Below, one piece after another: positions 42,829-50,770 of a stretch of DNA of 64,000 nucleotides. A program made the translations under genes and the position numbers. The stretch is from positions 62,001 to 126,000 of the forward strand of contig CAWBBL010000007.1 in NCBI GenBank assembly GCA_963786985.1. The letters run 5' to 3'. The notes below the pieces were generated by a model that had not been told where the DNA came from, searched no databases, and was given only the letters and a program-made list of their open reading frames with translations. Each line of letters begins with the position of its first letter. The first letter of the stretch is position 1. Source of the DNA: Desertimonas sp963786985. GTDB lineage: Bacteria; Actinomycetota; Acidimicrobiia; Acidimicrobiales; Ilumatobacteraceae.

Positions 42829-42926
42829 GGATCTTCCCCAGATGGCGGCGTGACTCGGATCTTCCCCAGATGTCGGGGTGACACGGATCTTCCCCAGATG
42901 GCGGGGTGACTCGGATCTTCCCCAGA
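42829..42926. repeat. four tandem 28-bp repeats upstream of the glycosyltransferase
   Basis: The 14-base core GGATCTTCCCCAGA recurs at 42829, 42857, 42885 and 42913, exactly 28 bp apart, with the linker (A-T-G-x-C-G-G-x-G-T-G-A-C-x-C) nearly constant. The last copy is cut after the core, 12 bp before the TAGGAT box at 42939. With no unique spacers it is not a CRISPR array. A binding-site array or local expansion is possible. Confidence 0.8.
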
Positions 42927-42938
42927 CGGTCGGACCCG

Positions 42939-42944
42939 TAGGAT
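42939..42944 (+). promoter_or_regulatory. -10 box of a leaderless promoter
   Basis: TAGGAT lies 8 nt before the GTG at 42953; no ribosome binding site. It sits directly after the 28-bp repeats. Confidence 0.55.
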
Positions 42945-42952
42945 CGCTGGCT

Positions 42953-44086
42953 GTGCCGGGTACCGGTGACTACCTCATCATCGGTGCTGTCGCCGCCATC
43001 GTCACGTTCGCCGCCACCCCCCTCGTTGGCCGGTTCGCCAGGTCGCGCGGCTGGCTGTACCAACCGAGCGAGCGGACGGTCCACATACTGCCGATCCCGG
43101 CGATCGGTGGGGCGGCGATGTTCGCCGGGTTCATCGTCGCCTTTGCCGTCGCCCGGCTGCTCGACCGATTCGACCCGCTGTTCGCCCGCAACTCTGAGCC
43201 CCGTGGGATCATCGGCGCGGCGGTCGTGATCCTCGCCGTCGGGCTGTACGACGACATCAAGGGTTCGTTGCCTCCGGCCAAGGTGACGGCGATCGTCCTC
43301 GCCGGGCTGATCCTGGTGCAGTACGGCGTGACGATGTACTACTTCCGCATCCCGTTCGTCGACGACATCCTGTTGTCGACCGACTGGGTCCCGCTCATCA
43401 CGGTGCTGTGGCTGCTCGGGATGACCCAGGCGATCAACTTGATCGACGGCCTCGACGGACTGGCCGCCGGGATCGTGGCGATCGCCGCCGGATCGTTCTT
43501 CCTCTACGCCCAGAAGCTCAGTGACCTCGGGCTGCTCGCTTCGCCGAACTTCGGTCCGCTCGTGGCGATCATCGCCGTCGGCATGTGCGTCGGGTTCCTG
43601 CCGCACAACTTCAACCCGGCGCGCATCATCATGGGCGACAGCGGGGCGCTGTTGCTCGGTCTGATGATGGCGGTGTCGACGAGCGTCGTCGGCGGCCGAT
43701 CCGACCCGAGCGGTGAGGGATACATCGGCCAGACCTACTTCTTCCTCGCTCCACTGGTGATCCCCCTGTTGATCCTCGGTGTTCCGATCCTCGACCTCAT
43801 CTATGCCGTGATCCGCCGGGCCAGCCGCCGTCAAGCCCTCGACGTTGCCGACAAGGGCCACCTCCACCACCGCCTGATGAACCTCGGCCACGGCCATCGT
43901 CGCAGCGTGTTGATCCTCTGGGCGTGGACGTTGGTGCTCTCGGGATTCGTCCTCTACCCGGTGCTCACCAACGAGAATCCGTCGTACCTGCCGTTCGGGA
44001 TGGCGGCGATCGCCATCGTCTTGTACACGGTGTTGCACCCGAGCGTGCGGCGACGACGACGGGACAACGGACGTGTAGCGTCCTGA
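42953..44086 (+). CDS. undecaprenyl-phosphate glycosyl-1-phosphate transferase (WecA/TagO-like)
   Basis: 377 aa from GTG 42953, chosen for the leaderless box. About eleven hydrophobic helices. MraY/WecA family blocks: P-S-E-R-T-V-H-I-L-P-I-P-A-I-G-G-A-A-M-F near residue 42-60 (the H-x-x-P-x-x-x-G-G-x-x motif), V-G-L-Y-D-D-I-K-G near 100 with the catalytic Asp pair, A-I-N-L-I-D-G-L-D-G-L-A-A-G near 160, M-G-D-S-G-A-L-L-L-G near 225, and D-K-G-H-L-H-H-R-L near 300. The first sugar-1-phosphate is placed on undecaprenyl phosphate for wall polysaccharide. It is just upstream of the atp operon. Confidence 0.9.
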   Translation: MPGTGDYLIIGAVAAIVTFAATPLVGRFARSRGWLYQPSERTVHILPIPAIGGAAMFAGFIVAFAVARLLDRFDPLFARNSEPRGIIGAAVVILAVGLYDDIKGSLPPAKVTAIVLAGLILVQYGVTMYYFRIPFVDDILLSTDWVPLITVLWLLGMTQAINLIDGLDGLAAGIVAIAAGSFFLYAQKLSDLGLLASPNFGPLVAIIAVGMCVGFLPHNFNPARIIMGDSGALLLGLMMAVSTSVVGGRSDPSGEGYIGQTYFFLAPLVIPLLILGVPILDLIYAVIRRASRRQALDVADKGHLHHRLMNLGHGHRRSVLILWAWTLVLSGFVLYPVLTNENPSYLPFGMAAIAIVLYTVLHPSVRRRRRDNGRVAS

Positions 44087-44204
44087 CGACGGCGGCGGTT
44101 GCGTCGGCGGCCAGACGCAACGCTTGCGTCGGATGGCAGAAGCGTGTAGCTTGTGCGTGGATTCACAAGCTCCCGCCACCCCATGTGAACCATCATCAAC
44201 GCCG

Positions 44205-44519
44205 ATGAAACTGTTGCCTTCACCCAGCTACGCCCGCCGCACGGTGCGCGCCGACGACAGCCTCGGGCGGGCCATGGAGGCAGCGTTCACGTTGCTGGCG
44301 TTCTTCGGGATCGGCTTCGCCCTCGACCGCTGGCTGGGCACGACTCCAGTCTTGATGATCGTCTTCTCGATGCTCGCGGCGATCGGCATGTTCTTGTCAT
44401 GGAAGGCCCGCTACACGGCCCAGATGGAAGCGCTCGAGGCCCAACGTGCGGCGGACCGTGATGCTGAACGGTCGCGGCCTGCGTGGCCGGGGACCGCCAT
44501 GAAGGACAGCGCGCCGTGA
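44205..44519 (+). CDS. AtpZ/AtpI-like F0F1 assembly protein
   Basis: 104 aa from ATG 44205. Two membrane helices at about 25-42 (A-F-T-L-L-A-F-F-G-I-G-F-A-L-D-R) and 50-66 (V-L-M-I-V-F-S-M-L-A-A-I-G-M-F), the G-x-x-L-D-R-W-L-G-T-x-P turn between them, and a charged coiled tail with M-E-A-L-E-A-Q-R-A-A-D-R. This is the AtpZ/'AtpI' layout at the head of actinobacterial atp operons; these proteins help insert the c-ring. Its last codons lie inside the first copy of the 27-bp repeat at 44476-44502. Confidence 0.72.
   Translation: MKLLPSPSYARRTVRADDSLGRAMEAAFTLLAFFGIGFALDRWLGTTPVLMIVFSMLAAIGMFLSWKARYTAQMEALEAQRAADRDAERSRPAWPGTAMKDSAP
44476..44502. repeat. 27-bp atp-operon motif, copy 1
   Basis: GGCCTGCGTGGCCGGGGA at the start, then an ATGA end, inside the AtpZ coding end. 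It is a close match to copies at 47380, 47960 and 48022. It contains the short inverted pair GCGT/ACGC (weakened in this copy, which reads ACCGC) around a GC-rich loop. Confidence 0.6.
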
Positions 44520-44956
44520 CCGACGTGTTCACCACCCGGCTCGACGGTCCAGCGCCGGAGGTCGACGTCTCCAAGGACATCAGCAAGCGCGGCCTGCTCG
44601 TGGCCCCGGTGATCATCGCTGTCTGCTTCGTCATCTGGGGTGCCGACGGGGCCTGGTCGGCGGCCTATGGGATCACGATCGTGCTCGCCAACTTCTTGCT
44701 CTCGGCGGCGATCATCGCCACCACGGCGCGCATCTCGCTCAGCCTGATGATGGGTGGCGTGCTGTTCGGCTACCTCATCCGCCTCGGCCTCATCTTCATC
44801 GCCGTGTGGCTCGTCAAGGACGCCAGTTGGGTGTCGTTGCCGGCCCTCGGTGTGACGGTCATCGTCACCCACCTCGGACTCCTCGCGTGGGAGCTCAAGT
44901 ACGTGGCCATCTCGCTCGCCCACCCTGGCCTCAAGCCCTCAGGTCTCAAGCCCTAA
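44516..44956 (+). CDS. atpI: ATP synthase protein I-like membrane protein
   Basis: 146 aa. The start GTG overlaps the preceding stop (GTGA at 44516-44519). Four helices at about 28-43, 48-68, 75-100 and 105-125, with the R-L-G-L-I-F and A-W-E-L-K-Y motifs. Size, four-helix layout and position right before atpB fit AtpI; sequence conservation in this family is poor. It probably aids assembly of the c-ring or Fo ion homeostasis and is not part of the enzyme. Confidence 0.7.
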   Translation: MTDVFTTRLDGPAPEVDVSKDISKRGLLVAPVIIAVCFVIWGADGAWSAAYGITIVLANFLLSAAIIATTARISLSLMMGGVLFGYLIRLGLIFIAVWLVKDASWVSLPALGVTVIVTHLGLLAWELKYVAISLAHPGLKPSGLKP

Positions 44957-44971
44957 CGACGGAAGGCAATC

Positions 44972-45793
44972 GTGTTCGCACTCGAGTTCCCGCCGATCAA
45001 CGCCATCCTGCGTTGGAAGGACTTCTTCCCGACGTTCAACAAGGTCGCCCTGATCGCCGTCGTGGCGGCGGGCATCGGCTGCCTGATCTTCTGGCTCGCC
45101 GGGAGCCGTGATGGCACGAAGGCGCCCCGCGGAATCCGCAACCTCGCCGAGATGATCGTCGAGTTCATCGAGACCCAGGTCGTCCTGCCGACGATGGGCA
45201 AGGCTGGCCTGCCCTGGACACCGTTCCTGGTCAGCCTGTTCATCTTCATCTATCTCTGCAACGCACCAGGCATCATCCCGATCTTGCAGATGCCGGCCAC
45301 CGCGCGCATCGCCATCCCGCTGTGCCTGTCGCTGCTGGTCTGGGTGATCTTCATCTGCGTCGGCATCAAGCACCAAGGCCTCGGCTACTTCGGCCACCTG
45401 CTCTGGCCACCGGGTGTTCCGACGGCGCTCAAGCCGCTCGTCGGGGTCATCGAATTCGTCTCGGTGATCCTCGTCCGCCCGTTCTCGCTCACCGTCCGAC
45501 TGATGGCCAACATGCTCGCCGGGCACATCCTCCTCGTGACGTTCGCCCTCCTGTCCGAGGCACTGTTCCAGGCGGAAACGAACAAGGTCGCCTTCGCCAT
45601 CATCGGCATCTTCCCGTTCGCCATGCTCATCTTCCTGACCCTCTTCGAGATCCTCGTCGCCTTCCTCCAGGCCTACATCTTCACGATCCTCACCGGCGTC
45701 TACATCGGCACGTCGATGGAGGGTCACGGCGACGAGCACGCCGACGACCATTTGCCTGCGGAAGCCCGCATGCCCGAAGCAATCGCCGTCTGA
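44972..45793 (+). CDS. atpB: ATP synthase Fo subunit a
   Basis: 273 aa from GTG 44972, with ACGGAAGG upstream. Six to seven helices. The essential Arg in V-R-P-F-S-L-T-V-R-L-M-A-N-M-L-A-G-H (about residue 175) and the following G-H with L-L, plus E/Q-A-Y-I-F-T-I-L at about 230, are the hallmark half-channel motifs. Residues at the end are acidic and His-rich (E-G-H-G-D-E-H-A-D-D-H). Subunit a forms the proton half-channels beside the c-ring. Confidence 0.95.
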   Translation: MFALEFPPINAILRWKDFFPTFNKVALIAVVAAGIGCLIFWLAGSRDGTKAPRGIRNLAEMIVEFIETQVVLPTMGKAGLPWTPFLVSLFIFIYLCNAPGIIPILQMPATARIAIPLCLSLLVWVIFICVGIKHQGLGYFGHLLWPPGVPTALKPLVGVIEFVSVILVRPFSLTVRLMANMLAGHILLVTFALLSEALFQAETNKVAFAIIGIFPFAMLIFLTLFEILVAFLQAYIFTILTGVYIGTSMEGHGDEHADDHLPAEARMPEAIAV

Positions 45794-45838
45794 TCACCAC
45801 TTCTCCCAACCCAGACCACGACTAGGAGACCCCAACCC

Positions 45839-46120
45839 ATGGAAGCAGTAAGCCTCCTCATCCAGCAGGCCGGCGACGGACTCGCTGCTGATGACCAGAA
45901 GAACATCCAGGCGGCGGTCGGCGCCGGCTTCGCCTACGGCCTCGGCGCCATCGGCCCTGGCATTGGCATCGGCTACCTCGTCGGCAAGTCCGTCGAGGCG
46001 ATGGCCCGCCAACCCGAAGCGGCCGGCATGGTCCGCACCACGATGTTCCTCGGCATCGCCTTCACCGAGGCGCTGGCGCTGATCGGCTTCGTGGTGTTCA
46101 TCCTCCTCAAGTTCGCCTGA
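45839..46120 (+). CDS. atpE: ATP synthase Fo subunit c
   Basis: 93 aa; ATG 45839 follows ACTAGGAGA. First helix with the glycine string A-I-G-P-G-I-G-I-G-Y-L-V-G, then the polar loop A-R-Q-P-E-A, then the second helix with the proton-carrying Glu in I-A-F-T-E-A-L-A-L-I-G. A 20-residue N-terminal extension before the first helix is longer than the usual c subunit. The lack of a Na+ ligand set (Gln, Ser-Thr) around the Glu fits proton rather than sodium coupling; this is inference. Confidence 0.96.
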   Translation: MEAVSLLIQQAGDGLAADDQKNIQAAVGAGFAYGLGAIGPGIGIGYLVGKSVEAMARQPEAAGMVRTTMFLGIAFTEALALIGFVVFILLKFA

Positions 46121-46130
46121 GTAGGTGCCG

Positions 46131-46721
46131 ATGAGCCAGTACGGCTACACGATGAACTTCGACGAGCTCTTCCACGCGCCCGCTGGCGCCGAGGAGGGAG
46201 AGGCCCACGAGGAAGTTCCCGAGAACGACCTCAACCCGATCTTCCCCGAGCTCAAAGAGGTCATCTGGGGTTTCGGCGCGTTCATCGTTCTCGCCGTGCT
46301 GATGCGTTGGGTGCTCTTCCCGCGCATGCAGAAGGGGACCGAGGCGCGGCAGGAGTTGATCCGCTCCGGTCACGAAGACGCCGAGCAGATCACCGCTGCT
46401 GCCCAGGGAGACGCCGAGGCCTACGAGTCTCAGCTGGCATCGGTACGGGCGGATGCGGCCAAGCGGATCGACGCCGCCAGGGCGACGCTCGAGCAGGAAC
46501 GGTCCGAGCGTCTCGCCGGCGTCAATGCGGCGATCGCCGAGCGACGGGCGGCTGCCGCTGCCGAGGTCGAGCAGGCGCGCGCCAGGGCCCAAGTGGACGT
46601 TGAGACGGCGGTGCGCGAGGTCGCCGCCGCCGCCGGCCGGCTGGCAACTGGACGGCAACCCGACCAGGACGCTGTCGCCGAGGCGGTCAGCGCCGTGATG
46701 AGCGCCGGAGTCAGCCGATGA
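46131..46721 (+). CDS. atpF: ATP synthase Fo subunit b
   Basis: 196 aa from ATG 46131 (GTG 46125 is two codons upstream). A 45-residue acidic head (E-E-G-E-A-H-E-E-V-P) precedes one membrane helix at about 48-65 (V-I-W-G-F-G-A-F-I-V-L-A-V-L-M-R-W) and a long coiled coil rich in A, E, R and Q to the C-terminus. It forms the stator with the second b-type subunit encoded next; the ATGA overlap at 46718 couples them. Confidence 0.9.
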   Translation: MSQYGYTMNFDELFHAPAGAEEGEAHEEVPENDLNPIFPELKEVIWGFGAFIVLAVLMRWVLFPRMQKGTEARQELIRSGHEDAEQITAAAQGDAEAYESQLASVRADAAKRIDAARATLEQERSERLAGVNAAIAERRAAAAAEVEQARARAQVDVETAVREVAAAAGRLATGRQPDQDAVAEAVSAVMSAGVSR

Positions 46722-47323
46722 ACCACCTCACGTCAGCGTTGGTCGCCGGCATGCAACAGTTCCCAGGAGCCGAGTACGGCATCGACGACCAGGGATACAC
46801 CACCCATCACCCGTTGTGGCCCGAGCAGGCCGAGCTCATCTACGGTGGCATCGCCTCGTTGATCGTCATCGGGTTGCTGATCTGGAAGGCCGGGCCACTC
46901 CTCAAGAAGGCGATGGCTGCCCGCACCGACAAGATCCAGGTCGAGCTCGACGAGTCGGCGGCCGCCAAGCGCGACGCGGAGGCCGAAGCGGCGCGCATCC
47001 GCCAGTCGCTCGGCAACATCGACGCCGAGCGCCAACGCGTCCTCGCCGAGGCCGACGCCCAGGCGCAAGCACTGTTGGCTGACGGTCGAACTCGGCTCGA
47101 CGCCGAGGCTGCCGAGCTCGAGGCCAAGGCGCAAGCCGACATCGCCGCCGGAGCGGGACGGGCCGGCGACGAGCTGCGCGGCGAGATCGCCCGCCTGGCG
47201 GGCGCCGCTGCCGACCTCGTCGTCGAGCGGTCGCTCGACGACGCCACCCAACAGCAGCTGATCGAGGCGTACATCGCCAAGGTTGGTGCAACCACACCCG
47301 CAACCTCGGGAGCTACACGATGA
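46718..47323 (+). CDS. second b-type subunit (b') of ATP synthase
   Basis: 201 aa; its ATG overlaps the atpF stop (ATGA). Membrane helix at about 40-58 (A-S-L-I-V-I-G-L-L-I-W-K), then a coiled coil with A-A-R-T-D-K-I-Q-V-E-L-D-E-S-A-A-A-K-R-D-A-E and a C-terminal delta-contact region (V-E-R-S-L-D-D-A-T-Q-Q-Q-L-I-E-A-Y-I). Presence of separate b and b' suggests a heterodimeric stator, as in cyanobacteria and chloroplasts, and unlike mycobacteria where the second b is fused to delta. Confidence 0.85.
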   Translation: MNHLTSALVAGMQQFPGAEYGIDDQGYTTHHPLWPEQAELIYGGIASLIVIGLLIWKAGPLLKKAMAARTDKIQVELDESAAAKRDAEAEAARIRQSLGNIDAERQRVLAEADAQAQALLADGRTRLDAEAAELEAKAQADIAAGAGRAGDELRGEIARLAGAAADLVVERSLDDATQQQLIEAYIAKVGATTPATSGATR

Positions 47324-47379
47324 GCGAACCCGAATCAAGATGCGAGCGAGCGAGCGCCAACGAGCGAGCGGCCAGCAAC

Positions 47380-47406
47380 GGCCCGCGTGGCCGGGGAACG
47401 CAATGA
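47380..47406. repeat. 27-bp atp-operon motif, copy 2 (contains atpH start)
   Basis: It matches copies 3 and 4 at all but one base. The atpH start codon (47403-47405) is its last codon, so this copy is placed exactly on the translation start; no other ribosome binding site is present. Confidence 0.7.
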
Positions 47407-47924
47407 ACGTCATCGAGGGCTACGCCAACGGGTTGTTCGAGATCGCCAAGGCCGAAGGCACGCTCGACGAGGTCGAGGACGAGCTGTTTCGCTTCGCTCG
47501 CTCGTACGAGTCGAGCGACGAGCTGCGCAACGCGCTCACCGACGAGCTGGTGCCGGTTACCCGTCGGCAATCGATCGTCGAGGACCTGCTGGGTGGCAAG
47601 GCATCGCCGACCACCGCACAGCTCGTGTCGATGATCGTCGGCAGCGGCCGCGGTCGTGACCTCCCGGCCATCGTCGACCGGCTCGTGCAGCGTGCGGCAG
47701 CGACGAAGGACGCCACCGTCGCCGAGGTCCGCACTGCAGTGGCGCTCAGCGCGGATCAGCAAGACCGCCTACGGGCGGCCCTCGCCAACGCCACCGGACG
47801 CAACATCACGGTCAAGGCCGTCGTCGATCCTTCCGTGCTCGGCGGTGTTGTCGCCACCGTCGGCGACACCGTCATCGACGGCACCGTGCGCACCCACCTC
47901 GAGCAGCTCAAGAGCCGCCTGTGA
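47403..47924 (+). CDS. atpH: ATP synthase F1 subunit delta
   Basis: 173 aa from ATG 47403. The N-terminal helical domain begins Y-A-N-G-L-F-E-I-A-K-A-E-G, and the central part reads L-V-S-M-I-V-G-S-G-R. The C-terminal sandwich has the signature V-D-P-S-V-L-G-G-V-V-A-T-V-G-D-T-V-I-D-G-T-V-R-T-H-L-E-Q-L. Delta ties the stator to the top of F1. A 79-bp gap before it is GAGCGAGC-rich and ends in the 27-bp motif. The gene is followed by the 62-bp tandem repeat and atpA. Confidence 0.93.
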   Translation: MNVIEGYANGLFEIAKAEGTLDEVEDELFRFARSYESSDELRNALTDELVPVTRRQSIVEDLLGGKASPTTAQLVSMIVGSGRGRDLPAIVDRLVQRAAATKDATVAEVRTAVALSADQQDRLRAALANATGRNITVKAVVDPSVLGGVVATVGDTVIDGTVRTHLEQLKSRL

Positions 47925-48045
47925 CTCATCGGTCTATTCGTCACAACACTTGCTCACACGGCCTGCGTGGCCGGGGAACGCAATGACTCATCGGTCTACT
48001 CGTCACAACACTTGCTCACACGGCCTGCGTGGCCGGGGAACGCAA
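47922..48045. repeat. 62-bp tandem duplication between atpH and atpA
   Basis: Two adjacent 62-bp units, 47922-47983 and 47984-48045, differ at one base. Each ends with the 27-bp motif (copies 3 and 4 at 47960-47986 and 48022-48048, overlapping the boundary by a few bases). The first unit begins in the atpH stop codon (TGA at 47922). The motif in copy 3 creates an ATG at 47983 that opens a 21-codon frame ending TAA 48046-48048, 10 bp before the atpA ATG, a possible coupling leader. Confidence 0.85.
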
Positions 48046-48058
48046 TAAAGGACAAGCC

Positions 48059-49651
48059 ATGGCAGAACTCACCCTTTCCGCCGCCGACATCGCGGCGGCC
48101 CTCACGCAGAACCTCGAGGGCTTCACACCCTCATTCGAAGCGCGCACCGTCGGCCGCGTCTCGGAGGTCGGTGACGGCATCGCCCGCGTGTCCGGCCTCC
48201 CCGATGCCGCGGTCAACGAGTTGCTCGAGTTCGAGGACGGCACCGTCGGCCTCGCCCTCAACCTCGACGAGTTTTCGATCGGCGCCGTCGTCCTCGGCAG
48301 CGTCGACAAGATCGAGGAGGGCCAGACGGTCAAGGCGACCGGACGAATTCTCTCCGTGCCAGTCGGCGACGGCGTCCTCGGCCGCGTGGTCAACGCTCTC
48401 GGCGAACCGATCGACGGTCTCGGCGACCTCACCGGCGTGCAGCCGCGGCGGATGGAGATCCAGGCCCCGGGGATCACCGGGCGCAAGCCGGTGCACGAGC
48501 CGCTGCAGACGGGGATCAAGTCGATCGACGCGATGACGCCGATCGGCCGTGGCCAGCGCGAGCTGATCATCGGCGACCGCAAGACCGGCAAGACGACGAT
48601 CGCCATCGACACGATCCTCAACCAGCGCGGCCAGGGCGTGAAGTGCATCTACGTGGCGATCGGCCAGAAGGGCTCGACCGTCGCCCAGACGGTCGAGACG
48701 CTGCGCCAGCACGGAGCGATGGAGTACACCGTCGTCGTCAACGCCCCGGCGGCCGACCCGGCACCGTTCAAGTACCTGGCGCCCTATGCCGGGTGCGCGA
48801 TGGGCCAGCACTGGATGGAGAACGGCGAGCACGCCCTGGTGGTCTACGACGACCTGTCCAAGCAGGCCGAGGCCTATCGTCAGGTGTCGCTGCTGCTGCG
48901 TCGCCCACCAGGCCGCGAGGCGTACCCGGGTGACGTGTTCTACCTGCACAGCCGGCTGCTCGAACGGGCGGCCAAGCTGTCCGACGCGAACGGTGCCGGG
49001 TCGTTGACGGCGCTCCCGGTCATCGAGACGAAGGCCGGCGACATCTCGGCGTACATCCCGACCAATGTCATCTCGATCACCGACGGGCAGATCTACGTCC
49101 AGGACAACCTGTTCAAGTCCGGAGTTCGCCCGGCCGTCGACGTCGGCAACTCGGTGTCCCGCGTGGGCGGCGCCGCCCAGATCAAGGCGATGCGCGCCGT
49201 CGCCGGCACGCTCAAGCTCGACCTCGCCCAGTTCCGTGAGCTCGAGGCATTCGCGACGTTCGGGTCCGAGCTGGACGCCGTGTCGAAGGCCCAGCTCGAG
49301 CGCGGCTACCGACTCGTCGAGCTGCTCAAGCAGCCGCTCAACTCGCCGATGCCGGTCGAGGAGCAAGTCGTCGTCATCTTCGCCGGCACTCGTGGCTACC
49401 TCGACGACGTCGCGGTGCCCGACGTCAAGCGCTTCGAATCCGAGCTCGCCCAGTTCGTCAGATCGGGCCACGGCGCGCTGCTCGAGGAGATCAGGAGCAC
49501 CGGGGTGCCTGAGGGTCTCGGCGACATCGTCGAGGCCTTCAAGGCTCAGTTCCGGGCAGGCGACCAGACCGGGTACGCCATCGATCCGACGACCGTCGAT
49601 CAGGACGAAGTCGGCGACGCCGCGTCGCACAAGACGCTGGCCACAGAGTGA
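48059..49651 (+). CDS. atpA: ATP synthase F1 subunit alpha
   Basis: 530 aa from ATG 48059, with AAAGGA upstream. Walker A G-D-R-K-T-G-K-T near residue 175, the Q-K-G-S-T-V-A-Q block, H-A-L-V-V-Y-D-D-L-S-K-Q-A Walker B near 265, the S-R-L-L-E-R-A-A-K-L block, and the arginine finger region N-S-V-S-R-V-G-G-A-A-Q near 380. A 25-residue C-terminal tail (D-Q-D-E-V-G-D-A-A-S-H-K) is not in most bacteria. Alpha provides the non-catalytic nucleotide sites. Confidence 0.97.
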   Translation: MAELTLSAADIAAALTQNLEGFTPSFEARTVGRVSEVGDGIARVSGLPDAAVNELLEFEDGTVGLALNLDEFSIGAVVLGSVDKIEEGQTVKATGRILSVPVGDGVLGRVVNALGEPIDGLGDLTGVQPRRMEIQAPGITGRKPVHEPLQTGIKSIDAMTPIGRGQRELIIGDRKTGKTTIAIDTILNQRGQGVKCIYVAIGQKGSTVAQTVETLRQHGAMEYTVVVNAPAADPAPFKYLAPYAGCAMGQHWMENGEHALVVYDDLSKQAEAYRQVSLLLRRPPGREAYPGDVFYLHSRLLERAAKLSDANGAGSLTALPVIETKAGDISAYIPTNVISITDGQIYVQDNLFKSGVRPAVDVGNSVSRVGGAAQIKAMRAVAGTLKLDLAQFRELEAFATFGSELDAVSKAQLERGYRLVELLKQPLNSPMPVEEQVVVIFAGTRGYLDDVAVPDVKRFESELAQFVRSGHGALLEEIRSTGVPEGLGDIVEAFKAQFRAGDQTGYAIDPTTVDQDEVGDAASHKTLATE

Positions 49652-49722
49652 AGGACCCTGGACTGATGCAAGCGACGAGGCGCCAGCCGAGGAGCGGTTA
49701 CACGCTGCGCAGGCAGTGCACG

Positions 49723-49743
49723 GCGTCGCCGGGAAACGCAGTG
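49723..49743. repeat. divergent copy of the atp-operon motif (before atpG)
   Basis: GCGTCGCCGGGAAACGCAGT keeps the GCGT...ACGC arms and spacing of the 27-bp motif but has point changes. It lies 14 bp before the atpG GTG at 49757. Confidence 0.4.
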
Positions 49744-49756
49744 GGGGAGTAGTTCC

Positions 49757-50770
49757 GTGGCGGGTGGGCAAGAACGGATCCTGCGGGGACGCATCCGCAG
49801 CATCCAGGCGACGAAGAAGATCACGCGGGCGATGGAGCTGATCGCTGGGTCGCGGATCGTCAAGGCGCAGCAACGCGTCGCCGCCGCCGTGCCCTACTCG
49901 GAGAAGATCACCGAAGTCGTCCGCGACCTGGCCGCCGCGGGCGCCGGGACCGACATGCCACTGCTCGCCGGCCGGGACACGATCTCGACCACGGCCTACG
50001 TCGCCATCACTGCCGACCGCGGTCTGTGCGGCGGCTACAACGCCGGCGTGCAACGGGCCACGGAGGGCGAGGTCAAGGCCGACGTCCTCAACGGCAAGCA
50101 GTACCGCATCGTCCCGATCGGCCGGAAAGGCACCGGTTACTTCCACTTCCGGGGCTACGAACTGGGCGAGTCGTTCACCGGGTTCTCCGACACGCCGCGG
50201 CTGGAGGACGCCAAGCGCATCGCCCAGTACGTCATCGACCAGTTCACGTCTGGCGCCGTCGACAAGGTCGAGCTCGTCTACACGAGGTTCATCTCCGCCG
50301 GCAACCAGGAGGTCGTGCTGCGTCCGCTCGTGCCGCTGTCGGTCGAGACGGTCGCCGGGGGCGATGGACGTCCGGGCGCAGCTCGGCAATCAGACGGAGC
50401 CGGCCCATCAGATGCGCTCCATGGCGACTACGAGTACGAGCCCGATCCGGCGACGATCCTCGACGCCCTGCTGCCGAGCTACGTCGAGGCGCGGGTCTAC
50501 GCCGCACTGCTCAACGCCGCGGCGTCCGAACACGCCTTCCGTCAGCGGGCGATGAAGTCGGCCACCGACAACGCCGAAGAGTTGATCAAGTCGTTGAGCC
50601 GGATCATGAACCGGGCTCGCCAGGATTCGATCACCACCGAGATCATGGAGATCGTCAGCGGGGCCGAGGCCCTCGCCGGCGGCAGCGATGACTCGGCCGC
50701 ACGCGTCGCCCTCGACTTCGTCACCGAGGTCGAGCTGCAAACTGCATCATTCAGAGGAGAAGCACTGTGA
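49757..50770 (+). CDS. atpG: ATP synthase F1 subunit gamma
   Basis: 337 aa from GTG 49757. N-terminal coil R-I-R-S-I-Q-A-T-K-K-I-T-R-A-M-E-L-I-A, the R-G-L-C-G-G-Y-N block, and the C-terminal signature A-T-D-N-A-E-E-L-I-K-S-L-S-R-I-M-N-R-A-R-Q-D-S-I-T-T-E-I-M-E-I-V-S-G-A. It is about 40 residues longer than E. coli gamma; the extra sequence (G-G-D-G-R-P-G-A-A-R-Q-S-D) falls in a loop at about 200-225. Gamma is the rotor shaft. The stop overlaps the atpD start (GTGA). Confidence 0.95.
   Translation: MAGGQERILRGRIRSIQATKKITRAMELIAGSRIVKAQQRVAAAVPYSEKITEVVRDLAAAGAGTDMPLLAGRDTISTTAYVAITADRGLCGGYNAGVQRATEGEVKADVLNGKQYRIVPIGRKGTGYFHFRGYELGESFTGFSDTPRLEDAKRIAQYVIDQFTSGAVDKVELVYTRFISAGNQEVVLRPLVPLSVETVAGGDGRPGAARQSDGAGPSDALHGDYEYEPDPATILDALLPSYVEARVYAALLNAAASEHAFRQRAMKSATDNAEELIKSLSRIMNRARQDSITTEIMEIVSGAEALAGGSDDSAARVALDFVTEVELQTASFRGEAL

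Noticed and set aside
42829..42926. Possible CRISPR array
   Set aside because: Four units at a constant 28-bp period with near-identical linkers; there are no unique spacers and no cas genes.
47983..48048. 21-codon frame before atpA as a real peptide gene
   Set aside because: Its sequence is simply the translated 62-bp repeat; kept only as a possible leader.
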